Assembly (NCBI GenBank): GCA_033782935.1
Contig: JAWQEG010000623.1
Span: 1,196,001 to 1,260,000, forward strand
Length of the DNA: 64,000 nucleotides
DNA from: Petrolisthes cinctipes
Taxonomy: Eukaryota > Arthropoda > Malacostraca > Decapoda > Porcellanidae
Direction: 5' to 3'
The first letter of the stretch is position 1, and every line of letters begins with the position of its first letter. The notes under the pieces are model-generated. The model was not told the origin of the DNA. It searched no databases and saw only the letters and a program-made list of their open reading frames with translations. The translations under genes and the position numbers were made by a program. Below, in pieces: positions 51,301 through 64,000 of the stretch.

Positions 51301-51320
51301 TTCTAGCACTGTACAGATCG
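51301..51320 (+). repeat. 10-bp deletion at the monomer junction
   Basis: TTCTAGCACT joins GTACAGATCG without the usual GAGTAGGCAT between them. It is a local deletion inside an otherwise normal monomer. Confidence 0.75.
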
Positions 51321-53879
51321 CTTCTGGGACCCCTAAATATCGAATTTTCGGGTGTTTTGGGCTTTAATTTGAGATATCGACTTTTTGGCAACTAAAATAT
51401 CGATTTTTAGCATGTTTTTAGCCTATATTTTGAAAATATTCAAGCACTGATTAGGCATGTAGAGATTGCTTCTGGGACCCCAAAATATTGAATTTTCGGG
51501 TGTTTTGAGCCTGAATTTGAGATATAAACGGGTACAGAAGATACATGCACATATTAACTTTGGGCATCTAAAATATCGATTTTCAGCATGTTTTGGGCAT
51601 GTATTTTGAAAATACTCTAACACTGAGTAAGCATGTACAGATCACTTCTGGGACCCCAAAATATCGAATTTTCGGGTGTTTTGAGCCTGAATTTGAGATA
51701 TAAACGGGTACTGAAGATGCATGCACATATCGACTTTTTGGCACCTAAAACATCGATTTTGAGCATGTTTTTGGCCTGTATTTTGAAAATACTCTAACAC
51801 GGAGAAAGCATGTACAGATCGCTTCTGGGACCCCTAAATATCGAATTTTTGTGTGCTTTGGGCCTTAATTTGAGATATCGACTTTTTGGCACCTAAAATA
51901 TCGATTTTTAGCATGTTTTTAGCCAATATTTTGAAAATATTCTAGCACTGAGTAGGCATGTACAGATTTCTTCTAGGACCCCAAAATATTGAATTTTCGG
52001 GTGTTTAGGGCCAGAATTTGAGATATAAATGAGTACAGAAGATGCATGCACAAATCGACTTTTGGGCACCTAAAAGATCTATTTTCAGTATGTTTTTGGC
52101 CTGTATTTTGAAAATACTTTAACACGGAGTAGGCATGTACAGATCGCTTCTGGGACCCCAAAATATCGAATTTTCGGGTGTTTTGAGCCTGAATTTAAGA
52201 TATAAACGGGTACTGAAGATGCATGCACATATCGACTTTTGGGCACCTAAAACATCGATTTTCAGAATGTTTTGGGCCTGAATTTAGAAAATACTCTAAC
52301 ACGGAGTAGGCATGTACAGATCGCTTCTGGGACCCCAAAATATCGAATTTTCGGGTGTTTAGGGCCAGAATTTGAGATAAAAACGGGTACAGAAGATGCA
52401 TGCACAGTTCGACTTTTGAGCAAATAAATTATCGATTTTCAGTATGTTTTTGGTCTGTATTTTGAAAATACTCTAACACGGAGTAGGCATGTACAGATCC
52501 CTTCTGGGACCCCTAAATATCGAGTTTTCGGGTGTTTTGGGCCTTAATTTGAGATATCGACTTTTTGGCACCTAAAAGATCGATTTTTAGCATGTTTTTA
52601 GCCTATATTTTGAAAATATTCTAGCAATGATTTGGCATGTAGAGATTGCTTCTGGGACCCCAAAATATTGAATTTTCGGGTTTTTTGAGCCTAAATTTGA
52701 GATATAAACGGGTACAGAAGATACATGCACATATTGACTATGGGCATCTAAAATATCGATTTTCAGCATGTTTAGGGCATGTATTTTGAAAATACTCTAA
52801 CACGGAGTAGGCATGTACAGATCGCTTCTGGGACCCCTAAATATCGAATTTTCGGGTGTTTTGAGCCTGAATTTGAGATATAAACGGGTACTGAAGATGC
52901 ATGCACATATCGACTTTTGGGCACCTAAAACATCGATTTTGAGCATGTTTTGGGCCTGTATTTTGAAAATATATACGAGTAGGCATGTACAGATCGCTTC
53001 TGGGACCCCATAATATCGAATTTTCGGGTGTTTTTGGCCTGAATTTGAGATATCGCCTTTTCGCACCTAAAATATCGATTTTTAGCATGTTTTGAGCCTA
53101 TATTTTGAAGATATTCTAGCACTGAGTAGGCATGTACAGATCGCTTCTGTGACCCCAAAATATCGAATTTTTGGGTGTTTTGAGCCTGAATTTGAGATAT
53201 AAACGGGTACAGATGATGCATGCACATATTGACTTTTGGGCACCTAAAATATCGATTTTGAGCATGTTTTGAGCCTATATTTTGAAAACATTCTAGCACT
53301 GAGAAGGCATGTACAAATCGCTTCTGGGACCCCAAAATATCGAATTTTCGGGTGTTTTGAGCCTGAATTTGAGATATAAACGGGTACTGAAGATGCATGC
53401 ACATATCGACTTTTGGGCTCCTAAAACATCGATTTTGAGCATGTTTTGGGCCTGTATTTTGAAAATACTCTAACACGGAGTAGGCATGTACAGATCGCTT
53501 CTGGGACCCCAAAATATCGAATTTTCGGGTGTTTTGGGCCTGAATTTGAGATATCGCCTATACGCACCTAAAATATCGATTTTTAGCATGTTTTGAGCTT
53601 ATATTTTGAAAATATTCTGGCACTGAGTAGGCATGTACAGATCGCTTCTGGGACCCCTAAATATCGAATTTTCGGGTGTTTTGGGCCTTAATTTGAGATA
53701 TCGACTTTTTGGCACCTAAAATATCGATTTTTAGCATGTTTTTAGCCTATATTTTGAAAATATTCTAGCACTGAGTAGGCATGTACAGATCGCTTCTGGG
53801 ACCCCAAAATATCGAGTTTTTGGGTGTTTTGAGCTTGAATTTGAGATATAAACGAGTACAGAAGATGCATGCACATATT

Positions 53880-55110
53880 GACTTTGGACATCTAAAATAT
53901 CGATTTCCAACATGTTTTGGGCATGTATTTTGAAAATACTCAAACACGGAGTAGGCATGTACAGATCGCTTCTGGGGCCCATAAATATCGAATTTTCGGG
54001 TGTTTTGGGACTGAATTTGAGATATCGACTTTTTGGCACATAAAATATCGATTTTTAGCATGTTTTTATCCTATATTTTGAAAATATTGTAGCACTGAGT
54101 AGGCATGTACAGATTGCTTCTGGGACCCCAAAATATCGAATTTTCGGGTGTTTTCAGCCAGAATTTGAGATATAAACGGGTACAGAAGATGCATGCACAT
54201 ATCGACTTTTGGGCACCTAAAATATCGATTTTGAGCATGTTTTGAGCCTATACTTTGAAAACATTCTAGCACTGAGTAGGCATGTACAGATCGCTTGTGG
54301 GACCCCAAAATATCGAATTTTCGGATGTTTTGAGCCTGAATTTGAGATATAAACGAGTATAGAAGATACATACACATATTGACTTTGGGCACCAAAAAGA
54401 TCGATTTTCAGTATGTTTTGGGCATGTATTTTGAAAATACTGTAACACGGAGTAGGCATGTACAGATCGCTTCTGGGACCCCTAAATATCGAATTTTCGG
54501 GTGTTTTGGGACTGAATTTGAGATATCGACTTTTTGGCACCTAAAAGATCGATTTTAGCATGTTTTTAGCCTATATTTTGAAAATATTCTAGCACTGAGT
54601 AGGCATGTACAGATTGCTTCTGGGACCCCAAAATATTGAATTTTCAAGTGTTTTGAGCCTGAATTTGAGATATAAACGGGTACTGAAGATGCATGCACAT
54701 ATCGACTTTTGGGCACCTAAAACATCGAATTTCAGAATGTTTTGGGCCTGAATTTAGAAAATACTCTAACACGGAGTAGGCATGTACAGATCGCTTCTGG
54801 GACCTAAAAATATCGAATTTTCGGGTGTTTAGGGCCAGAATTTGAGATAAAAACGGGTACAGAAGATGCATCAACAGTTCGACTTTTGAGCACCTAAAAG
54901 ATCGATTTTAAGTATGTTTTTGGTCTGTATTTTGAAAATACTCTAACACGGAGTAGGCATGTACAGATCGCTTGTGGGACCCCAAAATATCGAATTTTCG
55001 GATGTTTTGAGCCTGAATTTGAGATATAAACGAGTATAGAAGATTCGTTCACATATTGACTTTGGGCACTAAAAATATCGATTTTCAGGATGTTTTGGGC
55101 CTGAATTTTG
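53880..55110 (+). repeat. Higher-order block repeated about 3513 bp downstream
   Basis: Matches 57393 to about 58616. Shared variants include TTTGGACATCTAAAATATCG, CTCAAACACGG, CCATAAATATCG, ATTGTAGCACTG, GTGTTTTCAGCCAG, TCGCTTGTGGGACC, ATCGAATTTCAGAATG and AATTTAGAAAATACTC. The offset drops from 3513 to about 3506 after a small deletion near 58190. Confidence 0.75.
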
Positions 55111-55149
55111 AAAATACTCTAACACGTAGTAGGCATGTACAGATCGCTT

Positions 55150-55850
55150 CTGGGATCCCAAAATATCGAATTTTCGGGTGTTTAGGGCCAGAATTTGAGA
55201 TATAAACGGGTACAGAAGATGCATGCATATATCGACTTTTGGGCACCTAAAAGATCGATTTTCAGTATGTTTTTTGGCCTGTATTTTGAAAATACTCTAA
55301 CACGGAGTAGGCATGTACAGATTGCTTCTGGGACCCCTAAATATCGAATTTTCGGGTGTTTTGGGCCTTAATTTCAGATATCGACTTTTTGGCACCTAAA
55401 AGATCGATTTTTAGCATGTTTTTAGGCTATATTTTGAAAATATTCTAGCACTGATTAGGCATGTAGAGATTGCTTCTGGGACCCCAAAATATTGAATTTT
55501 CGGGTGTTTTGAGCCTGAATTTGAGATATAAACGGGTACAGAAGATACATGCACATATTGACTATGGGCATCTAAAATATCGATTTTCAGCATGTTTAGA
55601 GCATGTATTTTGAAAATACTCTAACACGGAGTAGGCATGTACAGATCGCTTCTGGGACCCCTAAATATCGAATTTTCGGGTGTTTTGGGACTGATTTTGA
55701 TATATCGACTTTTTGGCATCTAAAAGATCGACTTTAGCATGTTTTTAGCCTATATTTTGAAAATATTCTAGCACTGAGTAGGCATGTACAGATTGCTTCT
55801 GGGACCCCAAAATATTGAATTTTCAAGTGTTTTGAGCCTGAATTTGAGAT
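55150..55850 (+). repeat. Higher-order block repeated 3655 bp downstream
   Basis: Matches 58805-59505. Shared variants include GATGCATGCATATATCGAC, TTTAGGCTATATTTTG, GATTAGGCATGTAGAG, TTGACTATGGGCATC, GACTGATTTTGATATATCG, GATCGACTTTAGCATG and GAATTTTCAAGTG. Confidence 0.75.
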
Positions 55851-57392
55851 ATAAACGGGTACAGATGATGCATGCACATATCGACTTTTGGTCACCTATA
55901 ATATCGATTTTGAGCCTGTTTTGAGCCTATATTTTGAAAACATTCTAGCACTGAGTAGGCATGTACAGATCGCTTCTGGGACCCCTAAATATCGAATTTT
56001 CGGGTGTTTAGGGCCAGAATTTGAGATATAAACGGGTAAAGAAGATGCATGCACATATCGACTTTTTGGCACCTAAAAGATCGATTTTCAGTATGTTTTT
56101 GGCCTGTATTTTTAAAAGTAGTTTAACACGGAGTAGGCATGTACAGATCCCTTCTGGGACCCCTAAATATCGATTTTTCGGGTGTTTTGGGCCTTAATTT
56201 GAGATATCGACTTTTTGGCACATAAAATATCGATTTTTAGCATGTTTTTAGCCTATATTTTCAAAATATTCTAGCACTGAGTAGGCATGTACAGATTGCT
56301 TCTGGGACCCCTAAATATTTTTAAATATTTTCGGGTGTTTTGAGCCTGAATTTGAGATATAAACGGGTACAGATGATGCATGCACATATCAACTTTTGGG
56401 CACCTAAAATATCGATTTTGAGCATGTTTTGAGCCTATATTTTGAAAACATTCTAGCACTGAGTAGGCATGTACAGATCGCTTTTGGGACCCCAAAATAT
56501 CGAATTTTCGGGTGTTTTGGGCCTGAATTTGAGATATCGCCTTTACGCACCTAAAATATCGATTTTTAGCATGATTTGAGCCTATATTTTGAAAATATTC
56601 TAGCACTGAGTAAGCATGTACAGATTGCTTCTGGGACCCCTAAATATTGAATTTTCGGGTGTTTTTAGACTGAATTTGAGATATAAACTGGTACAGAAAA
56701 CACATGTACATATTGACTTTGGGCATCTAAAATATCGATTTTCAGCATGTTTTAGGCATGTATTTTGAAAATACTCTAACACGAAGTAGGCATTTACAGA
56801 TCGCTTCTGGGACCCCAAAATATCGAATTTTCGGGTGTTTTGAGCCTGAATTTAAGATATAAACGGGTACAGATGATGCATGCACATATCGACTTTTGGT
56901 CACCTATAATATCGATTTTGAGCCTGTTTTGAGCCTATATTTTGAAAACATTCTAGCACTGAGTAGGCATGTACAGATCGCTTCTGGGACCCCAAAATAT
57001 CGAATTTTCGGGTGTTTTGAGCCTGAATTTGAGATATAAACGGGTACTGAAGATGCATGCACATATCGACTTTTGAGCAAATAAATTATCGATTTTCAGT
57101 ATGTTTTTGGTCTGTATTTTGAAAATACTCTAACACGGAGTAGGCATGTACAGATCCCTTCTGGGACCCCTAAATATCGAGTTTTCGGGTGTTTTGGGCC
57201 TTAATTTGAGATATCGACTTTTTGGCACCTAAAATATCGATTTTTAGCATGTTTTTAGCCTATATTTTGAAAATATTCTAGCAATGATTAGGCATGTAGA
57301 GATTGCTTCTGGGACCCCAAAATATTGAATTTTCGGGTTTTTTGAGCCTGAATTTGAGATATAAACGGGTACAGAAGATACATGCACATATT

Positions 57393-58616
57393 GACTTTGG
57401 ACATCTAAAATATCGATTTTCAGCATGTTTTGGGCATGTATTTTGAAAATACTCAAACACGGAGTAGGCATGTACAGATCGCTTCTGGGGTCCATAAATA
57501 TCGAATTTTCGGGTGTTTTGGGACTGAATTTGAGATATCGACTTTTTGGCACCTAAAATATCGATTTTTAGCATGTTTTTAGCCTATATTTTGAAAATAT
57601 TGTAGCACTGAGTAGGCATGTACAGATTGCTTCTGGGACCCCAAAATATCGAATTTTCGGGTGTTTTCAGCCAGAATTTGAGATATAAACGGGTACAGAA
57701 GATGCATGCACATATCGACTTTTGGGCACCTAAAATATCGATTTTGAGCATGTTTTGAGCCTATACTTTGAAAACATTCTAGCACTGAGTAGGCATGTAC
57801 AGATCGCTTGTGGGACCCCAAAATATCGAATTTTCGGATGTTTTGAGCCTGAATTTGAGATATAAACGAGTATAGAAGATGCATATACATATTGACTTTG
57901 GGCACCAAAAATATCGATTTTCAGTATGTTTTGGGCCTGAATTTTGAAAATACTCTAACACGGAGTAGGCATGTACAGATCGCTTCTGGAACCCCTAAAT
58001 ATCGAATTTTCGGGTGTTTTGGGACTGAATTTGAGTTATCGACTTTTTGGCACCTAAAATATCGATTTTTAGCATGGTTTTGGCCTATATTTTGAAAACA
58101 TTCTAGCACTGAGTAGGCATGTACAGATTGCTTCTGGGACCCCAAAATATTGAATTTTCAAGTGTTTTGAGCCTGAATTTGAGATATAAACTGAAGATGC
58201 ATGCACATATCGACTTTTGGGCACCTAAAACATCGAATTTCAGAATGTTTTGGGCCTGAATTTAGAAAATACTCTAACACGGAGTAGGCATGTACAGATC
58301 GCTTCTGGGACCTAAAAATATCGAATTTTCGGGTGTTTAGGGCCAGAATTTGAGATAAAAACGGGTACAGAAGATGCATGCACAGTTCGACTTTTGAGCA
58401 CCTAAAAGATTGATTTTAAGTATGTTTTTGGTCTGTATTTTGAAAATACTCTAACACGGAGTAGGCATGTACAGATCGCTTGTGTGACCCCAAAATATCG
58501 AATTTTCGGATGTTTTGAGCCTGAATTTGAGATATAAACGAGTATAGAAGATTCATACACATATTGACTTTGGGCACTAAAAATATCGATTTTCAGGATG
58601 TTTTGGGCCTGAATTT
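57393..58616 (+). repeat. Second copy of the 3513-bp-spaced block
   Basis: Partner of 53880-55110. It carries a deletion where GATATAAAC joins TGAAGATGC directly near 58190, which explains the small change of offset. Confidence 0.72.
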
Positions 58617-58804
58617 TGAAAATACTCTAACAAGGAGTAGGCATGTACAGATCGCTTCTGGGACCCCTAAATATCGAATTTTCGGGTGTTTTGGGACTGA
58701 ATTTGAGTTATCGACTTTTTGGCACCTAAAATATCGATTTTTAGCATGGTTTTAGCCTATATTTTGAAAACATTCTAGCACTGAGCAGGCATGTACAGAT
58801 CGCT

Positions 58805-59505
58805 TCTGGGATCCCAAAATATCGAATTTTCGGGTGTTTAGGGCCAGAATTTGAGATATAAACGGGTACAGAAGATGCATGCATATATCGACTTTTGGGC
58901 ACCTAAAAGATCGATTTTCAGTATGTTTTTGGCCTGTATTTTGAAAATACTCTAACACGGAGTAGGCATGTACAGATTGCTTCTGGGACCCCTAAATATC
59001 GAATTTTCGGGTGTTTTGGGCCTTAATTTGAGATATCGACTTTTTGGCACCTAAAAGATCGATTTTTAGCATGTTTTTAGGCTATATTTTGAAAATATTC
59101 TAGCACTGATTAGGCATGTAGAGATTGCTTCTGGGACCCCAAAATATTGAATTTTCGGGTGTTTTGAGCCTGAATTTGAGATATAAACGGGTACAGAAGA
59201 TACATGCACATATTGACTATGGGCATCTAAAATATCGATTTTCAGCATGTTTAGGGCATGTATTTTGAAAATACTCTAACACGGAGTAGGCATGTACAGA
59301 TCGCTTCTGGGACCTCTAAATATCGAATTTTCGGGTGTTTTGGGACTGATTTTGATATATCGACTTTTTGGCATCTAAAAGATCGACTTTAGCATGTTTT
59401 TAGCCTATATTTTGAAAATATTCTAGCACTGAGTAGGCATGTACAGATTGCTTCTGGGACCCGAAAATATTGAATTTTCAAGTGTTTTGAGCCTGAATTT
59501 GAGAT
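58805..59505 (+). repeat. Second copy of the 3655-bp-spaced block
   Basis: Partner of 55150-55850, and nearly continuous with the preceding duplicated block. Together they look like one large duplication with an internal rearrangement. Confidence 0.72.
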
Positions 59506-60005
59506 ATAAACGGGTACAGAAGATACATGCACATATTGACTTTGGGAATCTAAAATATCGATTTTCATCATGTTTTGGGCATCTATTTTGAAAATACTCT
59601 AACACGGAGTAAGCATGTACAGATCGCTTCTGGGACCCCAAAATATCGAATTTTTGGGTGTTTTGAGCCTGAATTTGAGATATAAACGGGTACTGAAGAT
59701 GCATGCACATATCGACTTTTTGGCACCTAAAACATCGATTTTGAGCATGTTTTTGGCCTGTATTTTGAAAATACTTTAACTCGAAGAAGGCATGTACAGA
59801 TCGCTTCTGGGACCCCTAAATATCGAATTTTTGGGTGCTTTGGGCCTTAATTTGAGATATCGACTTTTTGGCACCTAAAATATCGATTTTTAGCATGTTA
59901 TTAGCCAATATTTAAAAAAAAATACTTTAACACGGAGTAGGCATGTACAGATCGCTTCTGGGACCCCAAAATATCGAATTTTCGGGTGTTTTGAGCCTGA
60001 ATTTA

Positions 60006-61015
60006 AGATATAAACGGGTACTGAAGATGCATGCACATATCGACTTTTGGGCACCTAAAACATCGATTTTCAGAATGTTTTGGGCCTGAATTTAGAAAAT
60101 ACTCTAACACGGAGTAGGCATGTACAGATCGCTTCTGGGACCCCAAAATATCGAATTTTCGGGTGTTTAGGGCCAGAAATTGAGATAAAAACGGGTACAG
60201 AAGATGCATGCACAGTTCGACTTTTGAGCACCTAAAAGATCGATTTTCAGTATGTTTTTGGTCTGTATTTTGAAAATACTCTAACACGGAGTAGACATGT
60301 ACAGATCCCTTCTGGGACCCCTAAATATCGAGTTTTCGGGTGTTTTGGGACTGAATTTGAGATATCGACTTTTTGGCACCTAAAATATCGATTTTTAGCA
60401 TGTTTTTAGCCTATATTTTGAAAATATTCTAGCACTGAGTAGGCATGTACAGATCGCTTCTGGGACCCTAAAATATCGAATTTTTGGGTGTTTTGAGCTT
60501 TAATTTGAGATATAAACGAGTACAGAAGATGCATGCACATATCGAATTTTGGGCACCTAAAATATCGATTTTGAGCATGTTTTGAGCCTATGTTTTGAAA
60601 ACATTCTAGCACTGAGTAGGCATGTACAGATTGCTTCTGGGACCCCTAAATATCGAATTTTCGGGTGTTTAGGGCCAGAATTTGAGATATAAACGGGTAA
60701 AGAAGATGCATGCACATATCGACTTTTGGGCACCTAAAAGATCGATTTTCAGTATGTTTTTGGCCTGTATTTTTAAAAGTAGTTTAACACGGAGTAGGCA
60801 TGTACAGATCCCTTCTGGGACCCCTAAATATCGATTTTTCGGGTGTTTTGGGCCTTAATTTGAGATATCGACTTTTTGGCACATAAAATATCGATTTTTA
60901 GCATGTTTTTAGCCTATATTTTCAAAATATTCTAGCACTGAGTAGGCATGTACAGATTGCTTCTGGGACCCCTAAATATTTTTAAATATTTTCGGGTGTT
61001 TTGAGCCTGAATTTG
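60006..61015 (+). repeat. 1010-bp higher-order block, copy 1
   Basis: Followed directly by copy 2. Private variants include CATCGATTTTCAGAATG, AATTTAGAAAATACTC, GCACAGTTCGACTTTTGAGC, GATCCCTTCTGGG, TCGAGTTTTCGGG, TTTTTAAAAGTAGTTTAACAC and the inserted CTAAATATTTTTAAATATTT near 60972. Confidence 0.83.
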
Positions 61016-62023
61016 AGATATAAACGGGTACTGAAGATGCATGCACATATCGACTTTTGGGCACCTAAAACATCGATTTTCAGAATGTTTTGGTCCTGAA
61101 TTTAGAAAATACTCTAACACGGAGTAGGCATGTACAGATCGCTTCTGGGACCCCAAAATATCGAATTTTCGGGTGTTTAGGGCCAGAAATTGAGATAAAA
61201 ACGGGTACAGAAGATGCATGCACAGTTCGACTTTTGAGCACCTAAAAGATCGATTTTCAGTATGTTTTTGGTCAATATTTTGAAAATACTCTAACACGGA
61301 GTAGGCATGTACAGATCCCTTCTGGGACCCCTAAATATCGAGTTTTCGGGTGTTTTGGGACTGAATTTGAGATATCGACTTTTTGGCACCTAAAATATCG
61401 ATTTTTAGCATGTTTTTAGCCTATATTTTGAAAATATTCTAGCACTGAGTAGGCATGTACAGATCGCTTCTGGGACCCTAAAATATCGAATTTTTGGGTG
61501 TTTTGAGCTTTAATTTGAGATATAAACGAGTACAGAAGATGCATGCACATATCGACTTTTGGGCACCTAAAATCTCGATTTTGAGCATGTTTTGAGCCTA
61601 TGTTTTGAAAACATTCTAGCACTGAATAGGCATGTACAGATCGCTTCTGGGACCCCTAAATATCGAATTTTCGGGTGTTTAGGGCCAGAATTTGAGATAT
61701 AAACGGGTAAAGAAGATGCATGCACATCGACTTTTGGGCACCTAAAAGATCGATTTTCAGTATGTTTTTGGCCTGTATTTTTAAAAGTAGTTTAACACGG
61801 AGTAGGCATGTACAGATCCCTTCTGGGACCCCTAAATATCGATTTTTCGGGTGTTTTGGGCCTTAATTTGAGATATCGACTTTTTGGCACATAAAATATC
61901 GATTTTTAGCATGTTTTTAACCTATATTTTCAAAATATTCTAGCACTGAGTAGGCATGTACAGATTGCTTCTGGGACCACTAAATATTTTTAAATATTTT
62001 CGGGTGTTTTGAGCCTGAATTTG
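61016..62023 (+). repeat. 1008-bp higher-order block, copy 2
   Basis: Same variant set as copy 1, with a 2-bp deletion (GCACATCGAC for GCACATATCGAC, near 61725) and a few substitutions. The TTTTTAAATATTTT insertion recurs near 61987. A third, separate occurrence at 56312-56330 marks a related block about 4.7 kb upstream of copy 1's insertion. Confidence 0.8.
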
Positions 62024-64000
62024 AGATATAAACGGGTACAGATGATGCATGCACATATCGACTTTTGGGCACCTAAAATATCGATTTTGAGCATGTTTTG
62101 AGCCTATATTTTGAAAACATTCTAGCACTGAGTAGGCATGTACAGATCGCTTCTGGGACCCCAAAATATCGAATTTTCGGGTGTTTTGAGCCTGAATTTG
62201 AGATATAAACGGGTACTGAAGATGCATGCACATATCGACTTTTGGGCACCTAAAACATCGATTTTGAGCATGTTTTGGGCCTGTAATTTGAAAATACTCT
62301 AACACGGAGTAGGCATGTACAGATCGCTTCTGGGACCCCAAAATATCGAATTTTCGGGTGTTTTGGGCCTGAATTTGAGATATCACCTATACGCACCTAA
62401 AATATCGATTTTTAGCATGTTTTGAGCCTATATTTTGAAAATATTCTAGCACTGAGTAGGCATGTACAGATCGCTTTTGGGACCCCTTAATATCGAATTT
62501 TCGGGTGTTTTGGGCCTTAATTTGAGATATCGACTTTTTGGCACCTAAAATATAGATTTTTAGCATGTTTTTAGCCTATATTTTCAAAATATTCTAGCAC
62601 TGAGTAGGCATGTACAGATCGCTTCTGGGACCCCAAAATATCGAATTTTTGGGTCTTTTGAGCTTGAATTTGAGATATAAACGAGTACAGAAGATGCATG
62701 CACATATCGACATTTGGGCACCTACAACATCGATTTTGAGCATGTTTTGAGCCTATATTTTGAAAACATTCTAGCACTGAGTAGGCATGTACAGATCCCT
62801 TCTGGGACCCCTAAATATCGATTTTTCGGGTGTTTTGGGCCTTAATTTGAGATATCGACTTTTTGGCACATAAAATATCGATTTTTAGCATGTTTTTAGC
62901 CTATATTTTCAAAATATTCTAGCACTGAGTAGTCATGTACAGATTGCTTCTGGGACCCCAAAATATCGAATTTTCGGATGTTTTCAGCCAGAATTTGAGA
63001 TATAAACGGGTACAGAAGATGCATGCACATATCGACTTTTGGGCACCTAAAATATCGATTTTGAGCATGTTTTGAGCCTATACTTTAAAAACACTCTAGC
63101 ACTGAGTAGGCATGTACAGATCGCTTGTGGGACCCCAAAATATCGAATTTTCGGATGTTTTGAGCCTGAATTTGAGATATAAACGAGTATAGAAGATGCA
63201 TACACATATTGACTTTGGGCACCAAAAATATCGATTTTCAGGATGTTTTGGGCCTTAATTTTGAAAATACTCTAACACGGAGTAGGCATGTACAGATCGC
63301 TTCTGGGACCCCTAAATATCGAATTTTCGGGTGTTTTGGGACTGAATTTGAGTTATCGACTTTTTGGCACCTAAAATATCGATTTTTAGCATGGTTTTGG
63401 CCTATATTTTGAAAACATTCTAGCACTGAGTTGGCATGTACAGATCGCCTCTGGGATCCCAAAATATCGAATTTTCGGGTGTTTAGGGCCAGAATTTGAG
63501 ATATAAACGGGTACAGAAGATGCATGCACATATCGACTTTTGGGCACCTAAAAGATCGATTTTCAGTATGTTTATGGCCTTTATTTTGAAAATACTCTAA
63601 CACGGAGTAGGCATGTACAGATTGCTTCTGGGACCCCTAAATATCGAATTTTCGGGTGTTTTGGGCCTTAATTTGAGATATCGACTTTTTGGCACCTAAA
63701 AGATCGATTTTTAGCATGTTTAGAGCCTATACTTTGAAAACAATCTAGCACTGAGTAGGCATGTACAGATCGCTTGTGGGACCCCAAAATATCGAATTTT
63801 CGGATGTTTTGAGCCTGAATTTGAGATATAAACGAGTATAGAAGATGCATACACATATTGACTTTGGGCACCAAAAATATCGATTTTCAGGATGTTTTGG
63901 GCCTGAATTTTGAAAATACTCTAACACGGAGTAGGCATGTACAGGTCGCTTCTGGGACCCCTAAATATCGAATTTTCGGGTGTTTTGGGACTGAATTTGA

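Larger units (their letters stand above)
21145..64000 (+). repeat. Satellite array, right part (147/177-bp monomers)
   Basis: This is the same satellite in the same orientation as the left part. It resumes mid-monomer at CTATATTTTGAAAAT directly after the retrotransposon and runs to the window end. It holds roughly 250-260 monomers by length. Variants differ in the first-half tail (ATATCGCCTTTACGCACC, ATATCGACTTTTTGGCACC, ATAAACGGGTACAGAAG, ATAAACGGGTACTGAAG, ATAAACGAGTATAGAAG) and in the second-half head (GATTTTGAGCATG, GATTTTTAGCATG, GATTTTCAGTATG, GATTTTCAGGATG). These variants form higher-order blocks, several of them recently duplicated. No non-satellite insertion, RNA gene or credible coding gene is visible in this 42.9 kb. 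Confidence 0.97.

Overview
The window is eukaryotic nuclear DNA. It is one very large head-to-tail satellite array (about 57.7 kb, all in one orientation) interrupted once, at 14848-21144, by a complete, apparently intact LTR retrotransposon. No cellular protein gene, tRNA, rRNA or CRISPR array is visible. The host is probably an animal: the retrotransposon looks like a Gmr1-type Ty3/gypsy element, a lineage known from animals (first described in deuterostomes). The sequence alone does not fix the species.

Satellite (1-14847 and 21145-64000). The AT-rich monomers come in two size classes, about 147/148 bp and about 176/177 bp, and dividing length by monomer size gives roughly 340-350 monomers. 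The long monomer is itself an old tandem dimer of an 89-bp and an 88-bp half that match at about two thirds of positions. The short monomer is the long one minus about 29 bp from its first half, with the deletion bounded by ATAT on both sides. Monomer variants are arranged in multi-monomer higher-order patterns. Recent tandem block duplications are visible: 655 bp (4566-5874), 2358 bp (28660-33375), 1329 bp (36651 to about 39200) and 1010/1008 bp (60006 to about 62023). Block similarities at 3.5-3.8 kb spacing also occur in several places. This organisation is typical of centromeric or pericentromeric satellite, but the location is inferred.

Retrotransposon (14848-21144, 6297 bp). It has two 516-bp LTRs that I read as identical, a 4-bp target-site duplication CTAT, a primer-binding site resembling tRNA-Arg, a 636-nt leader, one uninterrupted 1533-codon gag-pol frame, a short purine-rich tract and no env. 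The domain order is Gag (with a SCAN-like capsid segment and one CCHC knuckle), protease, integrase, reverse transcriptase, RNase H. Integrase lies before RT, as in Ty1/copia elements, although RT, RNase H and the GPY/F integrase tail are of Ty3/gypsy type. Identical LTRs and a clean target-site duplication indicate a young insertion that landed after the surrounding satellite had formed.

Many apparent reading frames in the satellite, mostly on the minus strand, are by-products of repeat lengths divisible by three and are not annotated as genes.
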